This document shows positions 43,258 to 52,507 of a stretch of DNA of 64,000 nt, piece by piece; positions within the stretch are counted from its first letter, which is position 1; each line of letters starts with the position of its first letter. A model generated the notes under the pieces. The model was not told the DNA's origin. It did not search any database and worked only from the letters and a program-made list of their open reading frames with translations. The stretch spans positions 79,847-143,846 of the forward strand of contig CAYTUV010000005.1 in assembly GCA_964441505.1 (NCBI GenBank), read 5' to 3'. The DNA comes from Fen-1258 sp964441505 (GTDB lineage Bacteria; Bacteroidota; Ignavibacteria; Ignavibacteriales; Melioribacteraceae). Both the position numbers and the translations under genes were made by a program.

Positions 43258-44682
43258 ATGAGTTTTTCTGAGGATTATCTCAACGACAATTATGATTCGG
43301 AATTTGGCGAGGAAGAGGTAAAATCAAAAATAAAAGTTTGCAGAGAACATATAGAAAACGGACATACTTTTGCACATTTAGACTTTATTGAGGACGTAAT
43401 TCAACTTTGTCTTGAATATGACTATGTTGAAGACGGCCTATATCTTGTTGATGAATTATTAAGTGCAGTTCCATACAATTCAGAGGCATGGCAATTCAAA
43501 GGAATCTTACTCAATAATACATTTAACTTTGAGCAAGCCAACAAGTGTTTTGAGAAATCTCTCTCTATGAATCCCAACGATGTTGAAACATTCATTAACA
43601 AATCAATCTCTGAGGATAATCTGGGTATGTTTGAGGAGGCAATAGCATCTTTGGTTAGAGCGCTTGAAATCGAACCCTCCAATGAAGAAACATTTTTTAA
43701 TCTCGGTATTTTGTATGAGAAGAAAGAAAAATATGACGAGGCAATAAGTTATTTTGATAAAGCGATTGTTGCTGATCCGGAATATCTTGAAGCCTGGTAT
43801 GAACTCGGATACTGTTATGAAAATTCAAATCAACTTGAAAAAGCTCTTATAGCTTACGACAAGTATCTGGAATTTGATCCCAACAGCTTTACCGGTTGGT
43901 ACAATAAGGGAATAGTTCTGCTTCGTCTCGAACAATTTGAAAAAGCAATTAACTGTTTCGAACTTTCAATTGCGTTAAAGGACGATTTTTCCAGTTCATG
44001 GTTCAACTGCGGGTATTCTTATGCTAGAGTTGGTCGGGTAAATGACGCTCTTAATTCTTACAAGAAAGCTAATGAGCTAGATCCATACGATGAAACAATT
44101 TTGTTTAACATGGGACAGAGTTACGAAGAGCTTGGTTCTTACCAGCAGGCAATTCGCTCTTATTCAGAATCAATTAAACTTGATACTGAATACTATGAAG
44201 CGTTTCTGGCACGTGGCTATTGCTATGATGCGGTTGGAAAATACCAGCTTGCGTTAAAAGATTTTAATAAGGCAATTTCTTTGACCAGCAGTCCTGAAGA
44301 CGCATGGTTCGCAATAGCAGATCTGGAATACTCACTTGGCAATGTTCAGGAATCGATAAGTAATTATCTGAAAGCTGTTGAACATAACAACAATAATTTT
44401 GATGCCTGGTATAAACTAGCCGAAACTTATATTGAAATAGGAATGTGGCTTGAAAGTTTGAAAGCATTTGATGAATGCATCAGAATTGAATCGAAGGATG
44501 CAGACTCATTCTACGGCAAAGCAAAGATAAATTTTTTACTTGGGCATACACAGCAAGCTATCGATTGCTTGAAAATGGCGTTCGAGCTCGATCCAAATAT
44601 CCGGAATGAATTCACAAAAGATTACCCAGATGTTAAAACATCAAAATTGTTCAATAAATTACTTGACGAAAACAAATCATAA
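43258..44682 (+). CDS. Tetratricopeptide-repeat protein
   Basis: A 474-residue protein made of about eleven or twelve TPR units from residue 55 to the end. Examples are AWQFKGILLNNTFNFEQANK, AWYELGYCYENSNQLEKALI, WYNKGIVLLRLEQFEKAINC and AFLARGYCYDAVGKYQLALK. Each shows the W-G-Y-A-P spacing. There is no signal peptide or membrane helix, so it is a cytosolic scaffold. The acidic N-terminal 50 residues (DYLNDNYDSEFGEEEVKS) may be a separate short region. Only 2 bases separate it from aroE, which it probably co-transcribes with. Confidence 0.92.
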   Translation: MSFSEDYLNDNYDSEFGEEEVKSKIKVCREHIENGHTFAHLDFIEDVIQLCLEYDYVEDGLYLVDELLSAVPYNSEAWQFKGILLNNTFNFEQANKCFEKSLSMNPNDVETFINKSISEDNLGMFEEAIASLVRALEIEPSNEETFFNLGILYEKKEKYDEAISYFDKAIVADPEYLEAWYELGYCYENSNQLEKALIAYDKYLEFDPNSFTGWYNKGIVLLRLEQFEKAINCFELSIALKDDFSSSWFNCGYSYARVGRVNDALNSYKKANELDPYDETILFNMGQSYEELGSYQQAIRSYSESIKLDTEYYEAFLARGYCYDAVGKYQLALKDFNKAISLTSSPEDAWFAIADLEYSLGNVQESISNYLKAVEHNNNNFDAWYKLAETYIEIGMWLESLKAFDECIRIESKDADSFYGKAKINFLLGHTQQAIDCLKMAFELDPNIRNEFTKDYPDVKTSKLFNKLLDENKS

Positions 44683-44684
44683 TT

Positions 44685-45566
44685 ATGATACAATCGCAGA
44701 ATAAATTTAATCACAACACAAAAATTGTTGGTGTAATCGGTCATCCAATAAAGCAATCATACTCACCGTTGATGCATAACATTGCTTTTGAAATTACCGG
44801 GTTGAATTACATTTACCTTCCATTTGATGTTCCCGCTGCTTCTCTTAAAGATGCTATTAAGGGTATGATTGCACTTGGAATAAAGGGTTTTAGCGTAACA
44901 ATTCCATTAAAAGAAAAAATTCTTCCGTTACTTAAAGACGTTTCCGAAGAAGCGAATATAATCGGCGCCGTTAATACTGTTGTTAATGATGATGGAATAT
45001 TACGCGGTTACAACACAGATGTTTATGGAATAGTAGAATCACTAAATCCTTTTAAAGATGAACTGGCAGGTGCAAAGATATCAGTTATTGGTACCGGCGG
45101 CGCGGCGCGAAGTGTCATTTATGCTCTGATTAGAACATTTAAAGTGGGGCAGATAAACATTATCAATAGAACAGAACAAACTGCTGAATCGCTTAAAGAA
45201 TATTTTTCAGTAAAGATGATTCATAATGATTTTAAAGCTCACGCACTCTTTCCTCCGGAATTGGTGGAAACTTTCCGCAATTCAAAGTTGATAATTAATA
45301 CAACTCCAATGGGTATGTTTCCAGATGTAGATGATTCTGCAACTACCATTCAAGACTCGTTTATGAAGGGGCAGATTGTTTTTGATGTCGTTTATAATCC
45401 TGTAAAAACAAAATTATTAAGACTTGCAGAGAGTCAGGGGGCAACCATAATTACCGGACTAAAAATGTTTGTAGAACAGGGAGCGAGATCTTTTGAGCTT
45501 TGGACAGGGCAGCCAATGGATAAAGAAAAAGTTTACCGCGCTCTTGAATCTTACCTGGTAAGTTGA
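44685..45566 (+). CDS. aroE: Shikimate dehydrogenase
   Basis: Reduces 3-dehydroshikimate to shikimate with NADPH, in aromatic amino-acid and quinone biosynthesis. The 293 residues include VIGHPIKQSYSPLMHN (17-32, shikimate binding), FSVTIPLKEKILPL (catalytic Lys), NTVVNDDGILRGYNTD (catalytic Asp), the dinucleotide loop VIGTGGAARSVIYAL and TTPMGMFPD. Length matches the family. No other aro genes adjoin; the TPR gene upstream, 2 bases away, is a fusion-like neighbour only by proximity. Confidence 0.97.
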   Translation: MIQSQNKFNHNTKIVGVIGHPIKQSYSPLMHNIAFEITGLNYIYLPFDVPAASLKDAIKGMIALGIKGFSVTIPLKEKILPLLKDVSEEANIIGAVNTVVNDDGILRGYNTDVYGIVESLNPFKDELAGAKISVIGTGGAARSVIYALIRTFKVGQINIINRTEQTAESLKEYFSVKMIHNDFKAHALFPPELVETFRNSKLIINTTPMGMFPDVDDSATTIQDSFMKGQIVFDVVYNPVKTKLLRLAESQGATIITGLKMFVEQGARSFELWTGQPMDKEKVYRALESYLVS

Positions 45567-45595
45567 TTGCACAAAATCTAACTTCTGAATAATGC

Positions 45596-45709
45596 ATGCC
45601 CTCTTTAGAGGATGCTGTTCGATTCCTTGATTATGAACTTAATAGAACGATTGCAATAAGAGTGTTGGAATGCTTTGAGAGTAATTCCCATCTCTTGCTA
45701 AATAATTGA
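45596..45709 (+). CDS. Possible 37-residue ORF
   Basis: ATG at 45596 reads MPSLEDAVRFLDYELNRTIA and stops at 45707-45709. The sequence is amphipathic-helical and looks coding, but no Shine-Dalgarno is seen and two codons upstream is a stop. It may be a remnant of a larger gene or a small protein. It is 29 bases after aroE. Confidence 0.25.
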   Translation: MPSLEDAVRFLDYELNRTIAIRVLECFESNSHLLLNN

Positions 45710-45712
45710 TAA

Positions 45713-46141
45713 CTACTTAGCGGTGAGCGCACAACTGAAACTTGCAGTAAAATTATTGAAGATAAATTTTATCTTGGTTGGTTTTTCTTCCAAATCAACG
45801 TTTTGAGCTAAAGAAATTTTCTGTTTGAAATCTGCTTTATAAAGCATCTGTTTAGTATCGTTAAAGACCTGGATAGTTACATCGCCAAGTGTTAGATTAT
45901 CAACCGATAGAGCTATACCAAAAGACAATGTGTTAAAATCAAGTTGATACTCAACTGCAGAATTTAATGCCTTCGCCGTCACTGCAATTGAAAAGGAATT
46001 TTGTGCATTGACAACGGCAAAATTATTCTCGTTTTTATTGAACCCATCTATTTGTGTGATCTCTTCGGTATCCTGACACCCCAATGAGAGAGCCAATCCG
46101 ATCATAGCACAAAAAACTATTACACGTTTTACTTTCGTCAT
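45713..46141 (-). CDS. Lipoprotein of unknown function
   Basis: A 142-residue lipoprotein (lipobox LALSLGCQD, Cys about 22). After a polar linker the domain is beta-rich (AVEYQLDFNTLSFGIALSV, DVTIQVFNDTKQMLYKADF, IKFIFNNFTASFSCALT), like an immunoglobulin-type or jelly-roll sandwich of about 100 residues. I cannot name the family. It lies downstream of pckA and on the same strand; a hairpin separates them. Confidence 0.7.
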   Translation of the reverse strand: MTKVKRVIVFCAMIGLALSLGCQDTEEITQIDGFNKNENNFAVVNAQNSFSIAVTAKALNSAVEYQLDFNTLSFGIALSVDNLTLGDVTIQVFNDTKQMLYKADFKQKISLAQNVDLEEKPTKIKFIFNNFTASFSCALTAK

Positions 46142-46167
46142 TTATTCCATCCAATTTTAGAAAGAAT

Positions 46168-46199
46168 GGAAGAATCTATTCCAAGAAACAGACTCTTCC
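46168..46199 (-). terminator. Possible terminator after pckA
   Basis: GGAAGAATCT (46168-46177) pairs with AGACTCTTCC (46190-46199) with one internal mismatch. On the minus strand it begins seven bases after the pckA stop, with a weak T-rich tail (ATTCTTTCT). Confidence 0.45.
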
Positions 46200-46205
46200 G
46201 AAAAT

Positions 46206-47864
46206 TTACTTAATCTGAGAAAGTCTCTTTGGTCCCGCATCAATTACATTTTGAGAACAACCTTTTTCGAATAATTTAAAGTTCTCTACGAAACGTGCTG
46301 CAAGCGCATCATACTTCTTCCAGTACTCATCTTTACTTCCCCATGAATTTTCCGGATACAATACATCTTCCGGAACATCGGGACATGTCATTGGAACTTC
46401 ATAGCCAAACAATTTATCTGTCCGGTATTTGACTATGTCAAGTTTTCCTTCGAGCGCGGCATTCAAAAGATTGCGTGTATGACGGATACTTATACGTTTA
46501 CCAACACCAAATCTTCCTCCAACCCAGCCGGTATTAACCAGCCATACATTTGCGCCATGTTTCAACATTCTCTGCTTCAACATCTCGGCATATTCAAAAG
46601 GATGACGAACCATAAAAGGTCCGCCGAAACATGCAGAAAAAGTTATCTGCGGTTCAATGCCTAAACCAATCTCCGTCCCGGCAATCTTTGATGTATATCC
46701 GCTTATGAAATGATATTGCGCCTGTTCCGGATTTAACTTTGCGATCGGAGGCATAACACCGGACGCATCGCATGTTAAGAAGATAATATTTTTAGGATGA
46801 GTGCGGACATAACCATCATCAATTACATTAGGAATGAAATTGATTGGATATGATGCACGTGTGTTTTCGGTTATCGAATCATCATCAAGATCGATCATGC
46901 GTGAAGTTGGGTCCCATACAACATTTTCCAGAATTGTCCCAAAACGACGAGTCGTTTCATATATCTGTGGTTCGTGTTCCGCAGATAAACGAATAACTTT
47001 TGCATAGCACCCGGCCTCAAAATTGAAAACACCCTGGGTACTCCAGCCATGCTCATCATCGCCAATAAGTTTTCTTTTAGGATCAGCAGATAAAGTTGTT
47101 TTACCTGTACCGCTTAAACCAAAGAATAATGCTACATCACCATCATCTCCAACATTTGCAGAGCAATGCATCGGAAGTACATCCTGATATGTAAGCAAGA
47201 AATTTAAAACCGTGAAAACAGATTTTTTTATTTCACCTGCATAAAGTGTATTTGCAATTATTGCAGTACGCTGATCGAAGTTGAGAATAATACCGGTATC
47301 TGAGCGGGTGCCATCGGCTATTGGATCGAGTTTGAATCCAGGGACAGCAATTACCGTGAACTCGGGAACAAATTTTTTCAGTTCATCTTTATCATTTGTT
47401 GTTAAGAACATATTACGCGCAAACAAACTGTGCCATGCCTTTTCGGTAACAATGCGAACAGGCAATTTGTAATCGGGATCGGCACCCGCATAACAATCTT
47501 GAACAAACATCTCTTCGCCTTGAGCCCATGCTTGAAATCTTCCCATCAATTGAGACCACATTGAATGTGCGTAGGGACGATTATAAGTTCCCCACCAGAT
47601 ATCCCTCATTGTTGCTTCTTCGCGGACAATAAATTTATCGGATGCTGCACGTGCAGTATGTTTACCGGTGTTAACTAAAAGTGCACCGTGTTTTGCAAGT
47701 TTGCCTTCATTTCTAAAAATGATTTCTTCATAAAGAGCTTCACTCGGAAGGTTCCAGTAAACACGGTCAAGATTTGTAATACCTTGATTCTTCAATCTGA
47801 AATCTGATGCAAGCTCCAGAGCCTGCTTAATAGCCGGGGTGTTGAATTCTAAATATTTACTCAT
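46206..47864 (-). CDS. pckA: Phosphoenolpyruvate carboxykinase (ATP)
   Basis: Catalyses oxaloacetate + ATP to phosphoenolpyruvate + CO2 + ADP, linking the citric acid cycle to gluconeogenesis (or the reverse in fermenters). 552 residues with all family motifs: RIVTEKAWHSLFARNMFL, the kinase-2-like loop FFGLSGTGKTTLSADPKR (P-loop), the metal-binding GDDEHGW and the substrate loop TRASYPINFIP. The start at 47864 (MSKYLEFNTPAI) overlaps the aminotransferase stop by ATGA; a TTG two codons earlier is a less likely start. Linked aminotransferase implies coordinated aspartate/oxaloacetate use. Confidence 0.96.
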   Translation of the reverse strand: MSKYLEFNTPAIKQALELASDFRLKNQGITNLDRVYWNLPSEALYEEIIFRNEGKLAKHGALLVNTGKHTARAASDKFIVREEATMRDIWWGTYNRPYAHSMWSQLMGRFQAWAQGEEMFVQDCYAGADPDYKLPVRIVTEKAWHSLFARNMFLTTNDKDELKKFVPEFTVIAVPGFKLDPIADGTRSDTGIILNFDQRTAIIANTLYAGEIKKSVFTVLNFLLTYQDVLPMHCSANVGDDGDVALFFGLSGTGKTTLSADPKRKLIGDDEHGWSTQGVFNFEAGCYAKVIRLSAEHEPQIYETTRRFGTILENVVWDPTSRMIDLDDDSITENTRASYPINFIPNVIDDGYVRTHPKNIIFLTCDASGVMPPIAKLNPEQAQYHFISGYTSKIAGTEIGLGIEPQITFSACFGGPFMVRHPFEYAEMLKQRMLKHGANVWLVNTGWVGGRFGVGKRISIRHTRNLLNAALEGKLDIVKYRTDKLFGYEVPMTCPDVPEDVLYPENSWGSKDEYWKKYDALAARFVENFKLFEKGCSQNVIDAGPKRLSQIK

Positions 47865-49078
47865 GACCAATCCCTCACTAATTTACGGTCGCCAATGTAA
47901 AGTTCGTTTGGTGCGTTTGGATCAAGCGCCCATTTCATTCTTTCTATTCCGTCGGTTATATCTTTAATTGTGCCGCAGTAACTGATTCTTAAATATCCAT
48001 CCAAACCAAATTCTTTACCGGGAACAGTTAGAACCATAACTTTATCAATTAAGAATTGAGAAAGTTTTTGGGAATCTTTTTCGTACGCGGAAAAATCCGC
48101 AAAACAGTAAAATGTTCCATCCGGTACATGTGCTTTTACACCGCTGAACGAACGGAGCTGATCAATCAATATGTTCCTGTTGTTTTCAAGAGTTACGCGT
48201 AAACTTTCAACACCTGATTGAATTCCATTAAGTGCACCGGCAGCTGCTTTCTGCAACAGAACAGAAGGACCTGAGGTTTGATGGCCCTGTATATTTGCCA
48301 TAGCAGCAATTAATTTTTTATTACCAACGGCCCATCCAATTCTGAATCCTGTCATTGCATATTGTTTTGAAACACCGTTTATGATGAGAAGTTTAGATTC
48401 TTCAACAGATTTTTTGGTATAGTCATATGCGCTGAACGGTTTCTTGCCATCAAAAATAAGCCGATGATAAATATCATCCATAATAAGATAGATGCCTTTC
48501 TTTTCGCAAAAGTCAACCACATCGGCAATGAACTCTTCTGAATACATTGCACCGGTTGGATTGTTTGGACTATTAATGATAATTGCGCGGGTATATGAGC
48601 CTACGCGCATTTCAATATCTTTCAACCTTGGATAAAAAGTGCCGTCTTCCGGTAATGCTGCAACACCAATAGCACCGCATAGTCTTGCCATATCCGGATA
48701 GCTAACCCAATAGGGTGCCGGGAAAATTACTTCCTCCTGCGGATTGAGTATTGCCTGCAGTGCAACCATAATTGCCTGCTTAGCTCCGCCGGATGCAATT
48801 ACATTTTCCGGGTTTACTTTGCGATGGTAATATTCTTCGGTGTAACGGATGATCGATTTTTTTAATTCGGGAGTTCCATCAGCAGGTGCATAACGGATTT
48901 CACCGCTATTAAGAGAGTTTACCGCTGAAAGCAATGCATCCATTGGTGCTCTGCTTTTAGGTTCACCACCGCCGAGATGAATTACAGGATCTCCTTTTTC
49001 CCTTAGGATAGCAGCTTTTTCATTTAATGCTAATGTTGGTGAGGCTTTGATTGATCTTGCGATTTGACTGAGACTCAT
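47861..49078 (-). CDS. aspC: Class I aminotransferase, aspartate aminotransferase-like
   Basis: PLP-dependent transaminase of 405 residues, probably aspartate/oxaloacetate. Visible are IHLGGGEPKSRAP near the N terminus, SGGAKQAIMVALQAILNPQE, the NNPTGAMYS loop, LIMDDIYHRLIFDG (cofactor Asp and Tyr), the Schiff-base Lys in GVSKQYAMTGFRIGWAVG and the C-terminal Arg in YLRISYCG. Translationally coupled to pckA (ATGA at 47861-47864), so its product oxaloacetate feeds the carboxykinase directly. Exact amino acid preference is inference. Confidence 0.92.
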   Translation of the reverse strand: MSLSQIARSIKASPTLALNEKAAILREKGDPVIHLGGGEPKSRAPMDALLSAVNSLNSGEIRYAPADGTPELKKSIIRYTEEYYHRKVNPENVIASGGAKQAIMVALQAILNPQEEVIFPAPYWVSYPDMARLCGAIGVAALPEDGTFYPRLKDIEMRVGSYTRAIIINSPNNPTGAMYSEEFIADVVDFCEKKGIYLIMDDIYHRLIFDGKKPFSAYDYTKKSVEESKLLIINGVSKQYAMTGFRIGWAVGNKKLIAAMANIQGHQTSGPSVLLQKAAAGALNGIQSGVESLRVTLENNRNILIDQLRSFSGVKAHVPDGTFYCFADFSAYEKDSQKLSQFLIDKVMVLTVPGKEFGLDGYLRISYCGTIKDITDGIERMKWALDPNAPNELYIGDRKLVRDWS

Positions 49079-49321
49079 ATTAGAACCCTATAAGATTATT
49101 CAAATAGAATGTTTGTGTCCGAAACTTATTGGCTATTGGATTGATTAGCAAGAGGATTTTCGGTTGTTTCTTCAATTTGTTATTGATATGACTTAGTGTT
49201 TGGAGAGAAATGCTTTTGTCTTACTTTTAATATTGAAAGCCGGACTAATCAGGAAATTAATTCCGGCGGCAAACTACTCGAAGAAAAACGAACTTATTTG
49301 AGCTGGCAAATCAAATTTTAT

Positions 49322-52300
49322 TTAGGCCAAACTGAGAACATTTCGTATTAATTTTATTAAAATACTCTTTTCAAATGGCTTTGCAAGATAATGAGTAAAC
49401 CCTTGGGCCAGAAATTCTTTTTTGTTCGACTCCGAAGCATATCCGGTGAGGGCAATAATAGGCACGTTCTCATACTTGCTAAGTTTTTTTATTTCATCCA
49501 AAACCTCTGTCCCGTTCATTCCTTGCCCCAGATTAATATCAATCATTATTAAGCTATAGTCATGTTCCTTACATAAATTAATTGCGGCTATCCCGTTGCG
49601 GGCGGCAAAGACGTTGCATGTTTTTGATAAAAACTTTTGCACCACCTCTATATTGAGCGGATTGTCTTCAACAAGAAGAACGTGGGGCGAGTAGCTCTCA
49701 TGTTGTGTTTTTGATATGACTGGTAATTCCGGTTCGGTTAAAATTTGGCTGGCCGGAACAACATCGACCTTATCTGAAGTATCAATCGGAAGCATAAGAG
49801 TAAATTTTGATCCTTTGCCTATTTCGCTCTGTACCGAAATACTACCTCCGATTAAATTTACCATTTTGTTTGCCAGACTTAATCCAAGACCTAATCCTTC
49901 AAAATCCCTTCGGGAGCCTTCGCTCAGTTGCTTAAACTCTCCGAAAATTATTTTCTGATCTGATTCGCGGATTCCAATTCCGGTGTCGATAATATTTACA
50001 ACAGCCTTCTTTTTTCCGTCACTCTCAACGCAGTCGGTCAATTCAATTTTAATTTCACCATGATGTGTATACTTAATGGCGTTTTCGATTATACTCGAAA
50101 GAATTTTTATAAAAACATTTTCATCGGTAACAACATTCAGAAATTCTCTCTTCAAATCGAGATTTAACTTAAGGTTTTTATTCGATGCTTGTCTAATATA
50201 GAGAGACTTTAATTCTTTACAGCAGATCGCCAGATCAATTTCCGATTTGCTGATGAGATAATTATTATGCTCAAGTTCGGTTAGAGTAAGTACAGAGTTG
50301 AGAGTGTTCATTAAACGTTTTCCCGAGTGCATAATTTTTTCAAGCATGTCAAGCTGATCGCTATCCGAAAGTTCGTCTCTTAGAAGCTGAGAGAAACCAA
50401 GTATACCATTCAACGGAGTACGGAACTCATGTGACATATTTGCCAGAAGAGATGACTTAAGTTTATTGGCTTCTTCCGCCACTTGTTTTGATCTGATTAG
50501 TTCTTCCTGATCTCGCTTTCGATTGGTAATATCTTCTTTGACGGCAAGGAAGTGGGTGAGTTCTCCATATTCATTCTTGATAGGCGATATAAATGCAGAC
50601 TCCCAATACAGTTCACCGGATTTTTTCTTGTTTTGAAATTCGCCATGCCATTCGTTACCGGCAAGAAGAGTGTCGTACATTTTTTTATAAAATTCTTTCG
50701 GCTGGCTTCCCGATTTTAGAATTCTTGAATTTTTACCGATAGACTCCTTAAAGGTATAGCCGGTGACCTCTGTGAATTTCGGATTTACATATTCAATCAA
50801 TCCATTCAAGTCGGTAATTACTATCGAAGCCGGACTTTGCTTTACTGCTTGAGATAATTTTTTCAATTCGAGTTCAGCAAGTTTCCGAGCGGTAATTTCA
50901 ACAGCAAGTCCAATCGTACCAGAAATATTCGAATTACTGTCAATCAGCGGAGAATAGCGTGCTTCAAATATCAACCCGCCAATATCTAATGATGTTAAGA
51001 AGGATTCGCCATTCAGAGCCCGCTTAGTAGCATTTATGATTTCCGGATAGTCTTTATAAATTTCGCTTACAGTTTTACCAACTACCTGACCTGGTTTCAA
51101 GCCTAATGACTCAAGAGCTTTTCCTTCGGATAATGTAAAGACACCGTTAATATCTGTAGACCAAAGAATAACGGGGGCGTTTGTAACAACGGTTCTTACA
51201 AGCAGTTCTTTTTCTTTTAATTTATTCTCTGCAATTTTTCTTTCGGTTACATCACGCAATACAACTTGCGCTGCAATTTCCCCTTCGGAGCGGAATGAGA
51301 TAGTTGACGCTTCCACATCGATGACTGAACCATCAATCTTAACAAATTTTTCCTGCACCACACTTAATTTCTCAACGCCGCTTAGAAGTTGTTCCACTCT
51401 TTCTTTTACTTCAGAATGAAAATCCGGATGGATGAAGTCAAATATTTCTCTTCCTATTATTTCGTCCTGGTTTTGAGCTCCCAAAAGTTCCACCCCGGCA
51501 GAATTGATGAACAACACCTTACTGTCTCTATGAACAATAATTGGTTCGGGAGAGAAGTCGAATAACTTCCGGTATCTTTCTTCACTCTCTCTTATTCTTA
51601 ATTCTGTATTTTTTCTTTCCGTTATTTCTCTTGCAACTCCAACCACACCAATTATTTCGCTGTTACTTCCGAAGAGTGGGGTAAGCGAGCTCTCAAAGAA
51701 AAATTTATCAACATCTTTTCTTAATGACCATTCGAATTTGACAGATTCTCCGTTGAAGGCGCGTGAACAAGCGATATCGTTTATTTCGGCTTCGGCTGGT
51801 GATAAGAATGAAGTTATTTTTTTACCGAGCAATAATTCTTCGGATAAACCATACATTTCCGACCACATACCATAGAGGCCGATAATATTCATATCCAGAT
51901 CGAGAGTATAAACTAAATCCTGCATAGAACTTATTAAGCCTTTGAATTTAGCCTCGCTTAATTGTAAAGCTCTATGAGCTCGTTTTCGTTCGGTGATGTC
52001 GTTCACCATTACAAGTTCTGCGTCTTTTCCCATGAATTTTAATGTGTGGGATACAATTTCTACGTCAATGATCTCTCCATTTTTCCTCCTATGACGCCAG
52101 GAGCCTGCACAGTCTATTCCTTGGTCTGGTTTGGAAATACTTTTTAAGAGCTTTTGGATATCTTTGATCGTCATGCAAGAAAATTCTTTTTTAGAATAAC
52201 CGTATTTTTCAAGAGCGGCATCATTAACTGCCAAGAAGGCAAGCGTCTTGGTATCAAAAATCAACATTGGATGAGGATTTTTCTCGAAAAGTTCTCTAGT

Positions 52301-52507
52301 CTTTGAGGCATCATTAAAAACAAAATTTTCATTATTCCCACCATTCTTAAAAATCTCTTTCAAGTTCTCATCGGCGGAATTGAATTCGTCTATCATTTCC
52401 TGTGAGGCTAATAATTTTTTATTAGCTCGCTTTAAATTATCGTTCTCAAATCTTAGTCTTTCAATTTCTTCAAGAAGAAATTTCTTCGTTTTCATTTCGG
52501 TCTTCAT
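49322..52507 (-). CDS. Five-PAS hybrid histidine kinase with C-terminal receiver
   Basis: A soluble sensor kinase of about 1061 residues; no transmembrane segment. Order: coiled-coil start (KTKKFLLEEIERLRFENDNL), five PAS/PAC units between about 70 and 680 (each with the ITERK/ITARK-type linker, for example MVNDITERKRAHRALQLSEA), HisKA with phosphoacceptor NMSHEFRTPLNGILGF, HATPase_c (N-box NAIKYTHH, G-box DTGIGI and EGLGLGLSLANK), and a receiver with the phospho-Asp in LIMIDINLGQGMNG and Lys in HYLAKPFEK. I start at ATG 52507 (TGATG overlap with the upstream kinase's stop); a GTG one codon earlier is possible. Coupled translation with the 787-residue kinase suggests a functional pair. Confidence 0.92.
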   Translation of the reverse strand: MKTEMKTKKFLLEEIERLRFENDNLKRANKKLLASQEMIDEFNSADENLKEIFKNGGNNENFVFNDASKTRELFEKNPHPMLIFDTKTLAFLAVNDAALEKYGYSKKEFSCMTIKDIQKLLKSISKPDQGIDCAGSWRHRRKNGEIIDVEIVSHTLKFMGKDAELVMVNDITERKRAHRALQLSEAKFKGLISSMQDLVYTLDLDMNIIGLYGMWSEMYGLSEELLLGKKITSFLSPAEAEINDIACSRAFNGESVKFEWSLRKDVDKFFFESSLTPLFGSNSEIIGVVGVAREITERKNTELRIRESEERYRKLFDFSPEPIIVHRDSKVLFINSAGVELLGAQNQDEIIGREIFDFIHPDFHSEVKERVEQLLSGVEKLSVVQEKFVKIDGSVIDVEASTISFRSEGEIAAQVVLRDVTERKIAENKLKEKELLVRTVVTNAPVILWSTDINGVFTLSEGKALESLGLKPGQVVGKTVSEIYKDYPEIINATKRALNGESFLTSLDIGGLIFEARYSPLIDSNSNISGTIGLAVEITARKLAELELKKLSQAVKQSPASIVITDLNGLIEYVNPKFTEVTGYTFKESIGKNSRILKSGSQPKEFYKKMYDTLLAGNEWHGEFQNKKKSGELYWESAFISPIKNEYGELTHFLAVKEDITNRKRDQEELIRSKQVAEEANKLKSSLLANMSHEFRTPLNGILGFSQLLRDELSDSDQLDMLEKIMHSGKRLMNTLNSVLTLTELEHNNYLISKSEIDLAICCKELKSLYIRQASNKNLKLNLDLKREFLNVVTDENVFIKILSSIIENAIKYTHHGEIKIELTDCVESDGKKKAVVNIIDTGIGIRESDQKIIFGEFKQLSEGSRRDFEGLGLGLSLANKMVNLIGGSISVQSEIGKGSKFTLMLPIDTSDKVDVVPASQILTEPELPVISKTQHESYSPHVLLVEDNPLNIEVVQKFLSKTCNVFAARNGIAAINLCKEHDYSLIMIDINLGQGMNGTEVLDEIKKLSKYENVPIIALTGYASESNKKEFLAQGFTHYLAKPFEKSILIKLIRNVLSLA